Of a stretch of 55,182 nucleotides of DNA, positions 49,080 through 55,182 are shown piece by piece. The stretch lies in contig JAFAGA010000050.1 in assembly GCA_023423045.1 (NCBI GenBank), forward strand, positions 1-55,182, given 5' to 3'. Position 1 is the first letter of the stretch; each line of letters begins with the position of its first letter. The stretch comes from Bacillota bacterium (GTDB lineage Bacteria; Bacillota; Clostridia; Lachnospirales; Lachnospiraceae). Made by a program: the position numbers and the translations under genes. The notes beneath the pieces were generated by a model. It worked only from the letters and a program-made list of their open reading frames with translations, searched no databases and was not told the origin of the DNA.

Positions 49080-51287
49080 TTACATAATCTTATTTTCAAT
49101 TACCATTAGTTGTAACGGTAAAAGTTTTAAGTTTCTGACTTGTTCCCCATTCATTTTTTGCGATAAGCTTGCTTTGCCGTCACAGCTTAAGCAAACCTCG
49201 TATACCCTCTCCTCGTTCAAACTGTCATCCTTCCACACAATTTCCTGTGTAAAATCAGTAGTGTTTGCCAATATCATCAGCTCACAGCCATCCAGGAAAT
49301 ACTTCACAGCAAGCACGCTGTCCAGCAGTATCATACCTCTGTCGCCCTGTTCCATACTGTGCTTCGATGAATTATATTGATAATAGGTTCGCCAGACCCT
49401 GGCTGTTTCGATCCTGGGGGGTCGCTTCATCTCACCGTAGGCAAGGTATTTATTATACCTTCCGGTTCTAAGCGAGGCAAATTTAGCCAGGTAGTCGGCA
49501 ATCGATTTATCATATGGGAAAGCAACATGTTTAAATTGACAATAATGCTCCTCGGAGCTGTTGGTATGCTCTCCGACTGCCTCCATCTCACTGTACTCGC
49601 TGTTTATTTCAAACAGGCCATTCCAAAGATAGGTCTTGGCAATGGTGTGGTAAATCAGGTCTCCTCCTTCCTTTGCTAATTTGCCCCATCCATCCATACG
49701 CAAAGGTGCATATCCGCTGTATACATATTGGAACATTGGTATGATCTGAGCTTTTCCTTGCTTTATTATATTTCTGAATATCCCTGTTTCCAAAAAGGAG
49801 CAGGGCTGGGCATTCGCTCTCGCTTGATAATAATCCAGGCAGTCAAGAAAGACTTCGTTCATCATTTCCGTACCCAGCGGTACATAATGACCCTTTTCCT
49901 CCGACAGCGCTTTCCTGGTCCGGGTATAGATCTCCCGGTAAGCCTGGGTCATCTGCCTTCCGGCTCCTACCGGATGCTCATGCTCGTCACTCATGCAGGT
50001 TTTTATGATATTATTTGCAGAAATATCGTAGTACATGGAATCACAGTTACTCTCTCTTAAAACCTGCAGGTCTCTTTTTACATGAAGCTCTTTTGTATAG
50101 CTGCACACCGGACAAAGCATGGTGAATTTATATTCATCCTTTGATTTCGGTTTCTGAGGCCATTTTTGAAGACTTTTGCAGATGGAATCGCTCTCATCCT
50201 TATCAATTGCTACCAGGAAGTCGAACTCAAAGGGAGCAAACCGGTCACCCTTCTTATGGATCATATCCAGATTTGCTTTATCAAACCTGGTTGGAAACCA
50301 GTCATGATAGCCGCCCGGAATTGAATTGTAATAATTTTGTTCTACCTGGCTCCAGTCCGGACCCAGCACATGAAAGATCGGTGTCTTAATATCCTCCGAA
50401 TAGCGTTCCATCCATAAGGAACGGTCATGGCAGGCATTGATGCCAAAGGTACAGGCACCCACTTCCTCCAACAGCCAGGATGACTTTTGACTGTACGGCC
50501 GGTCCTTCAGCTTGTGCTTCGGACACCAGGTCTGCTGCAGCGCCCATTCTTTATAAATATCCGCGGCTTCATACCATCCGTCTCCCTTCGTCAGGGTTAT
50601 TACGAATTTCCAGGGCGCATGAATGCCTTTATTCGGGCCGATATCCTCATACCCACTAATTTGGCTGGCTCTGAGTTTTCCGTTATGTTTATAGAAATTC
50701 AGCCATTTCTGATAATACTCCCCGTCCCGGGCAGCAAAATAAAGACCGGCTTTTCCTTCACAGAAATAGGTAAAGAACTGCATTGACGCCCCGGAAAAGC
50801 TCTCGGGGTAAGGCATATAGCGAAAGCCCTCCCCTTCCTTAAAATGATCCAAAGGCTCTTCAATCAGAAAGCCGGTTGCATAGGAATGTGCCACATAATT
50901 TCTATGGTCGGCTTCCGTACCGTTATAAACGTCTCTTAAATTCAGCAGGCCGTCCAGCAGGGGATATTCTACACTGCATATCTTCTGTCCGGCAGTATTG
51001 CTGACATGGGATTCTGTAACTATGGAATTTTCTTCAATCTGCCAGGCTGCAGTCAGTTCAACCTCCGCATTGATCCTCCATAGCAGCTTTAACCCGTTTT
51101 CCTCCTGCTCATACCGGAAGGTCTCAAAGGTATCCTCGTACTCTTCTTCGTTGTATTCCAACAAAAATACTTCATTTAAGGAGTTCTCCAGAAGAATTTT
51201 ATCCCTGCTGCAATCAATAATTTTACGCACCGCACCATTTTTCTCATCAAACTGTATCTCAATCAAGTCATTTCCAATGCTAATCAC
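49080..51287 (-). CDS. DUF6259-like putative glycoside hydrolase
   Basis: 735 residues, no signal peptide, so cytoplasmic. The layout suggests an N-terminal beta-sandwich (1 to about 230), a central TIM barrel (about 250-600) and a C-terminal beta domain, as in retaining glycosidases of the GH31/GH36/GH-D type. The barrel carries IFHVLGPDWSQVEQNYY, CDSMYYDISANN, YVPLGTEMMNEVFLDCLDYYQAR and LFEINSEYSEMEA. The acids in MYYDIS and GTEMMNE are candidate catalytic residues. I place it in the uncharacterised DUF6259 family with moderate confidence. Start is a GTG at 51287 behind AGGAG. It sits between fucI and the importer genes, so it probably acts on an imported oligosaccharide of the same substrate. 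Confidence 0.62.
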   Translation of the reverse strand: MISIGNDLIEIQFDEKNGAVRKIIDCSRDKILLENSLNEVFLLEYNEEEYEDTFETFRYEQEENGLKLLWRINAEVELTAAWQIEENSIVTESHVSNTAGQKICSVEYPLLDGLLNLRDVYNGTEADHRNYVAHSYATGFLIEEPLDHFKEGEGFRYMPYPESFSGASMQFFTYFCEGKAGLYFAARDGEYYQKWLNFYKHNGKLRASQISGYEDIGPNKGIHAPWKFVITLTKGDGWYEAADIYKEWALQQTWCPKHKLKDRPYSQKSSWLLEEVGACTFGINACHDRSLWMERYSEDIKTPIFHVLGPDWSQVEQNYYNSIPGGYHDWFPTRFDKANLDMIHKKGDRFAPFEFDFLVAIDKDESDSICKSLQKWPQKPKSKDEYKFTMLCPVCSYTKELHVKRDLQVLRESNCDSMYYDISANNIIKTCMSDEHEHPVGAGRQMTQAYREIYTRTRKALSEEKGHYVPLGTEMMNEVFLDCLDYYQARANAQPCSFLETGIFRNIIKQGKAQIIPMFQYVYSGYAPLRMDGWGKLAKEGGDLIYHTIAKTYLWNGLFEINSEYSEMEAVGEHTNSSEEHYCQFKHVAFPYDKSIADYLAKFASLRTGRYNKYLAYGEMKRPPRIETARVWRTYYQYNSSKHSMEQGDRGMILLDSVLAVKYFLDGCELMILANTTDFTQEIVWKDDSLNEERVYEVCLSCDGKASLSQKMNGEQVRNLKLLPLQLMVIENKIM

Positions 51288-51309
51288 CGTATTATCTCCT
51301 CATGTAAAA

Positions 51310-53076
51310 TTAACGGTATCTCGGTCCGTAGGTTTCACAAGCCTTATGATCGCCGTATTCCAGGCATTGAGTGGCAAAAGCGCTCCAGGCATGGGGTCTG
51401 AAGAGATCCTTCTCTGCAACATTATGCAGCGATACCGGAATTCTCAGCATAGAGGCCAGGGTGATTAAATCCTTGCCGATGTGCCCATATACAAAGGCGC
51501 CATGGTTGGAGCCCCAATTGGCCATTACGGAATATACATCACTGAATGCCCCTTCTCCGGTCAGCACCGGTACAAACCAGGTGGTAGGCCAGGTGGGATC
51601 GGTTCTTTGATCAATCGCCGTATGTACATGCCCGGGAAGGACCGCCGTATATCCTTCCGCTAATTGAAGCACCGGTCCTATTCCCTTAACCAGGTTAATT
51701 CTGATTAATGTAACCGGCATTTCAGCATTCGTCCTAAAATGGGAGGAGAAGCCGCCTCCTCTGAAATAGGTCAAATCCGCAGGGCACCAATCGGTTGCCT
51801 GAAGACATCCATCAATGTCCTCCCGGGTCATATCCCACCACTTTTTCATTACCGGGCCTGCGTCGGATGTAGCTGCTCCGGTTGCGTCCAGGGCTGCCGC
51901 TCCGGAATTAATCAGATGGATGAAGCCTTCCTTTGCTCTTCCTTCCGGCTTCCATCCGGTTACCCTCTCCACCGCCTCCGGGCTCCAGTAGGTTCTTACA
52001 TCCGCAAAAATACTTGCTGATCCCGTAAGCAAATGTCCGAACAGCATGGATACCGCATTCAAATGGTCATTTTCTGTTGCAAATATCACCGGCTGTTTCT
52101 TGCCGTTCCAATCAAAGCTGGTATTGAGCAGTGCTTCTGTAAAATCTCCGTTCGGGCACCAGTCCGACCACATTCTCTGACCCTGAAATCCTCCCATAAT
52201 GCCATTGCGCCCCAGGGCCTCCTCATACCAGCCCAGTTGATCCAATTTGGGATTCCCATGCATGATATCCTTGCAGATCAGCGTAAGCTTCACGGAGCGT
52301 TCCCACTCCTCCGCCTTTTGTTCTGACGTATGTCTGATCTCCTCCGGGTTCTTATCATAGCCTTCCCTGCAGTTTTGCTTCACCCAGGCAAGCGCCTTAT
52401 GATATTCGTCCTTGTCATAGATTTCATACTGTATTCTTCGCAGAACCTCGGTCATATCGACCCATTCCGCCCTGATTCCCAGATAGTCCTGCAAAAACTG
52501 GGCATCCACATTTGAGCCTGCAATTCCCATGGACACGGAGCCTATGCCTACATAAGCACGGTTTTCCATAAGTGCAACCGCAGTTGCCGCTCTTGCAAAC
52601 CGGAGAATTTTATCCTGCACATCCTCCGGTATCCGGTTGTCCGCCAGATCCTGCACATCATGACCGTAGATTGAAAATGCAGGCAGCCCTCTTTGATTAT
52701 ACGCTGCCATCACCGCCGCCAGATAAACCGCTCCGGGCCGTTCTGTGCCATTAAAGCCCCAGACTGCTTTTATTGTTTTTGGATTAATATCCATTGTTTC
52801 GCTTCCATAGCACCAGCAGGGAGTGACACTTAAGGTTGCACATACATTTTCCCTGGAGAACTGGTCCGCGCACCGTGCCGCCTCCTCTCCTCCGCCGATC
52901 GAACAAGCTGAGATGATACATTGCACCGGGGTTCCATCCGGATATGTAACATTTTCTTCTATGAGCAGCTTTGCTGCCTCCGCCATGGCTCTGGTTTTAT
53001 CCTCCAGGCCTTCTCTAATACCCAGGCGCCTTCCATCAATAATTGGCCTTATGCCGATTTTAGGATTCGAATTCAT
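51310..53076 (-). CDS. fucI: L-fucose / D-arabinose isomerase
   Basis: 588-residue Mn-dependent ketol isomerase, closely parallel to E. coli FucI throughout (KIGIRPIIDGRRLGIREGLE, TPCWCYGSETMDI, WGFNGTERPGAVYLAAVMAA, FADVRTYWSPEAVERVTG). Metal and proton-transfer residues fall where expected: Glu335 (FATEND), Asp359 (FADVR) and His525 (NWGSNHG), matching E. coli Glu337/Asp361/His528. FucI converts L-fucose to L-fuculose and D-arabinose to D-ribulose. No fuculokinase or aldolase gene is in the window, but a ribulokinase ends the operon, so D-arabinose is the likely substrate. The start at 53076 follows AAAGGAAC; the frame is open to 53103 without a site. First gene of the operon. Confidence 0.95.
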   Translation of the reverse strand: MNSNPKIGIRPIIDGRRLGIREGLEDKTRAMAEAAKLLIEENVTYPDGTPVQCIISACSIGGGEEAARCADQFSRENVCATLSVTPCWCYGSETMDINPKTIKAVWGFNGTERPGAVYLAAVMAAYNQRGLPAFSIYGHDVQDLADNRIPEDVQDKILRFARAATAVALMENRAYVGIGSVSMGIAGSNVDAQFLQDYLGIRAEWVDMTEVLRRIQYEIYDKDEYHKALAWVKQNCREGYDKNPEEIRHTSEQKAEEWERSVKLTLICKDIMHGNPKLDQLGWYEEALGRNGIMGGFQGQRMWSDWCPNGDFTEALLNTSFDWNGKKQPVIFATENDHLNAVSMLFGHLLTGSASIFADVRTYWSPEAVERVTGWKPEGRAKEGFIHLINSGAAALDATGAATSDAGPVMKKWWDMTREDIDGCLQATDWCPADLTYFRGGGFSSHFRTNAEMPVTLIRINLVKGIGPVLQLAEGYTAVLPGHVHTAIDQRTDPTWPTTWFVPVLTGEGAFSDVYSVMANWGSNHGAFVYGHIGKDLITLASMLRIPVSLHNVAEKDLFRPHAWSAFATQCLEYGDHKACETYGPRYR

Positions 53077-53302
53077 GTTAACCGTTCCTTTCATTTTTCT
53101 CAATTTCGGCTGTTGTAACGGGGAGCATCTTCCGTCCGCGTTACATAGGTTAATTATCCCGTAATCAGGTCCGGATGTACATAAGCGATCATGTTGTCTA
53201 TATAGGCATTCTTGTTTTATTCCATCTCAGCATAACCGACTATATAATATATTGTACAAGCCCAGGAAAGCTCCGATTCCGCCGCTATAGATAAAATTGC
53301 AT

Positions 53303-53349
53303 AATAAAAACCAATGGTTTGCAAAAATAGAGCTTGCTAACCATTGGTT
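53303..53349 (-). terminator. terminator of the AraC-family regulator gene
   Basis: Stem AACCAATGGTT (53349-53339) with AACCATTGGTT (53319-53309), extended by a GC pair around an AT-rich loop, then TTTTTATT on the minus strand. It isolates the regulator gene from the fucI operon, so the operon promoter should lie in 53077-53300. That stretch is AT-rich around 53240-53262 (TATATAATATATTGTAC), but no convincing -35/-10 pair can be fixed. Confidence 0.75.
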
Positions 53350-53447
53350 CTTATATAAAAGTATATATTTTTTTGCTTTTTAAATTATTTTAAACCACAA
53401 TTTTTCATATATCTATTACATTTATCCTACGCTATTGTAATGCGATA

Positions 53448-54320
53448 TCAGTCCTTGCCAGCAACAAGTACTCTCTTGTTTTTCAAATATGTATTGCGAT
53501 ATTCCACAGGAGATACATTCATCACATTCTTAAACACCTGGCTAAAATATAGCGGATTCTCATAACCCACAGTCCTGCTGATCTCCTTTACTGACATATC
53601 TGTTTCTTTTAATAAATTGCAGGCATTCTCAATTCTCTTTTGAGTTAAGTATTTGATCGGCGATATGCCTGTCTGCTCCTTGAACATATGTGATAGATAG
53701 CATTTACTGACATATACCATCTCAGATAAGGATTCCAGGGTTATTGGCTCCGTATAGTTCTTATCCAGATAGTCTCTTACCTTCTGACAATTCACGGACA
53801 TCTCTTCCTGCCCATTACCGCCAATACTCAGCATTCGCAGGGTCAATACTATAATTGCAATCAACAGGCTCTTCGTTATCTGCTGATAATGTTGAATTTG
53901 ATTGGCAGATTCCGTCAACAGCATACGAAAATAAGTATCCATCTGATGCTTATAGTTACCGCAATCGATTACAGGGCAGGTTTTATCATCTATAAGATGA
54001 TTAATCTTCAGCAGCGGTAATGAGAAATTCTTCATTGATAAAAACAATAACTGCAGAGGGTTCTCTTTCGCTGTCCGCTCTTCATGAAATACATAGGGGT
54101 TGATAATGATCAAATGTCCCGTTCTGAGCTGATATATTGTTTCATCAACGGTAATCTGGCCTTCTCCGCTGGCAACATACAGCATTTCGCAAGTATCATG
54201 TAGGTGTCTGACATTAAACCAATTCGGGTCATCTGCCACCAATCCGGTATATAAAAGCTCTGGATTGAGTGACAATATCTGACCTTTCGGATTCTCGATA
54301 TAATAATGAGTATGTGACAA
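53448..54320 (-). CDS. AraC-family transcriptional regulator
   Basis: 290 residues. N-terminal cupin sugar-sensing domain (NVRHLHDTCEMLYVASGEGQI, LIIINPYVFHEE, about 30-130), then two helix-turn-helix motifs in the C-terminal 100 residues: ESLSEMVYVSKCYLSHMFKEQTG and VKEISRTVGYENPLYFSQVFKNVMNVSPVEYR. It is the probable activator of the adjacent fucI operon, responding to D-arabinose or an oligosaccharide (inference). Start is a TTG at 54320 behind GAGGAG. Its own terminator separates it from the operon. Confidence 0.93.
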   Translation of the reverse strand: MSHTHYYIENPKGQILSLNPELLYTGLVADDPNWFNVRHLHDTCEMLYVASGEGQITVDETIYQLRTGHLIIINPYVFHEERTAKENPLQLLFLSMKNFSLPLLKINHLIDDKTCPVIDCGNYKHQMDTYFRMLLTESANQIQHYQQITKSLLIAIIVLTLRMLSIGGNGQEEMSVNCQKVRDYLDKNYTEPITLESLSEMVYVSKCYLSHMFKEQTGISPIKYLTQKRIENACNLLKETDMSVKEISRTVGYENPLYFSQVFKNVMNVSPVEYRNTYLKNKRVLVAGKD

Positions 54321-54421
54321 AATATCATCTCCTCATGAAGCTTATAATGCTACAATTATACATCAAATCTTCTTTTAATTCAAGACATGCTTGCTTTGTT
54401 GAATTAGAAGCAGAAGGAGGC

Positions 54422-55182
54422 CTACCTCACCGCAATCGTATCTCCTTCCGCCAGAGCAGTGTCAATTACCGTCTGCTCCTTACCGCTTTTTTCTCTCATT
54501 TGGCGGACGAGGATATCTACTGCCGTTACAGACATCTGACCCTTATAAGAGCTTATGGTGGTTAGGCGAAAAGGCAGGCTCATCCGTGACTGAATATGGT
54601 CGAAGCCGACTAAAGAGCAGTCCTCCGGCACCTTCCGTCCGCGCCGCAGCAGACAGCACCAGGCCTCCCAGGCCAGCATATCACTGAAGGCAAAAATCGC
54701 CGTATATTTAATTCCCTCCTCATCCAAATGCTTTAATATGGCTTCGCAGCCATTGGCCATGACCGGCACTTCCCAGATTAACTTTTCATTGACGGGAATG
54801 CCCGCCTGTGCATAAGCCCTGCGGTAGCCCTTCAGACGTTCTCTCGCACTGGAAATATAAGTGGCACCGTGCAGCATAAGAATATCCCTATGCCCCGCAT
54901 CCAGCAATGCCTCGGTAGCCTGATATCCGCCCAGCTCATCATTGCAGACAACATAGCTGTAATCCTCCTCATACCGCCCGATCAGAACAAAGGGCAGGCC
55001 GGTGTTTCTTAAATATTCCAGATTACGGGGACTTTTCTGCGTCGGACAGATGATGATCCCGTCCACATTTTTATTCAGCGCGGAGTGAATCGCTTCCAGC
55101 TCCTGTTCTTCCTCTTCGTTTGTATTAAAAAGAATCGAGGTGTAGCCATATTGGCGGGCCTGGGATTCTATTTCTTTCATCA
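54422..55182 (-). CDS. LacI/GalR-family regulator, N-terminus beyond the window
   Basis: The reading frame enters from the right edge and ends at 54422, giving about 253 C-terminal residues. These form the periplasmic-binding-protein-like effector domain: VDGIIICPTQKSPRN, LPFVLIGRYEEDYSYVVCND, GGYQATEALLDAGHRDILMLHG, RLKGYRRAYAQAGI, TAIFAFSDMLAWEA and VPEDCSLVGFDHIQS. The LacI helix-turn-helix must lie outside the window. It is upstream of the AraC gene on the same strand (101-bp gap), so the locus may carry two layers of control. An activator or repressor role cannot be told. Confidence 0.92.
   Translation of the reverse strand, partial: MKEIESQARQYGYTSILFNTNEEEEQELEAIHSALNKNVDGIIICPTQKSPRNLEYLRNTGLPFVLIGRYEEDYSYVVCNDELGGYQATEALLDAGHRDILMLHGATYISSARERLKGYRRAYAQAGIPVNEKLIWEVPVMANGCEAILKHLDEEGIKYTAIFAFSDMLAWEAWCCLLRRGRKVPEDCSLVGFDHIQSRMSLPFRLTTISSYKGQMSVTAVDILVRQMREKSGKEQTVIDTALAEGDTIAVR

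Noticed and set aside
38696..53076. Reading the sugar locus as an L-arabinose or L-fucose operon
   Set aside because: AraA, AraD, FucK and FucA are absent, while three D-arabinan-linked glycosidase families are present; the alternative stays possible if those genes lie elsewhere.
53130..53180. cre-like catabolite repression site near the fucI promoter region
   Set aside because: The best match (ACATAAGCGATCATG, near 53177-53191) has three mismatches to the consensus, too weak to call.
1..55182. CRISPR arrays, tRNA or rRNA genes, phage genes
   Set aside because: No regularly spaced repeats, no cloverleaf with CCA-type ends and no rRNA-like sequence were seen on reading both strands.

Overview
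The window looks like a chromosomal segment of a low-GC Gram-positive anaerobe, most probably a member of the Lachnospiraceae (Clostridium cluster XIVa). Reasons: PPDK next to glyS, the insulinase-era-yqzL-recO gene order, a class III ribonucleotide reductase, T-box and c-di-GMP riboswitch control, strong AGGAGG-type ribosome sites, frequent TTG/GTG starts, and lipoprotein-type sugar ABC importers. Almost all genes lie on the minus strand; only cspA, a Lit-like gene, pyk and a dCMP deaminase gene are on the plus strand.

Layout. (1) 1-9.3 kb is accessory. It holds a Pro/Thr-repeat wall-anchored protein behind a c-di-GMP-I riboswitch, a broken aminoglycoside-acetyltransferase-like gene, a PdaA-like deacetylase, gltX behind a Glu T-box, a flavodoxin, a 42-residue cysteine-containing peptide gene with a Fur-family-like box, two gene remnants, and a type I toxin-antitoxin-like locus. 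The toxin-antitoxin-like locus lies between two diverged copies of the 3' end of ppdK. (2) 9.3-37.3 kb is mostly housekeeping: ppdK, glyS, a lipoprotein, recO, yqzL, era, an M16C protease, cspA, purH, lit, pyk, dCMP deaminase, an amidase, an APH-like kinase, guaB, ilvE, folA, thyA, a PanK-II-like protein, nrdD and hflX. (3) 37.3-38.5 kb encodes a TPR lipoprotein. (4) 38.7-55.2 kb is a sugar-utilisation locus.

The sugar locus is the main discovery. In transcription order it encodes L-fucose/D-arabinose isomerase, a DUF6259-like putative hydrolase, a complete extracytoplasmic ABC importer (binding lipoprotein plus two permeases, no ATPase), a GH172 (DUF2961) enzyme, a surface lipoprotein of GH183 (DUF4185), a GH116 enzyme and ribulokinase. 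An AraC regulator and a LacI-type regulator (cut by the window end) lie upstream. GH172, GH183 and GH116 are the three families in which D-arabinan-active enzymes are known, as I recall the literature. FucI accepts D-arabinose, and AraB-type kinases accept D-ribulose. My inference is a Gram-positive D-arabinan (mycobacterial or actinobacterial arabinogalactan/lipoarabinomannan type) utilisation system: surface endo-cleavage, oligosaccharide import, cytoplasmic exo-cleavage, then D-arabinose to D-ribulose to D-ribulose 5-phosphate. No L-arabinose isomerase, AraD, FucK or FucA is present in the window, which favours this route over L-arabinose or L-fucose use.

All assignments come from reading the sequence and remembered family motifs. 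No database search was run.
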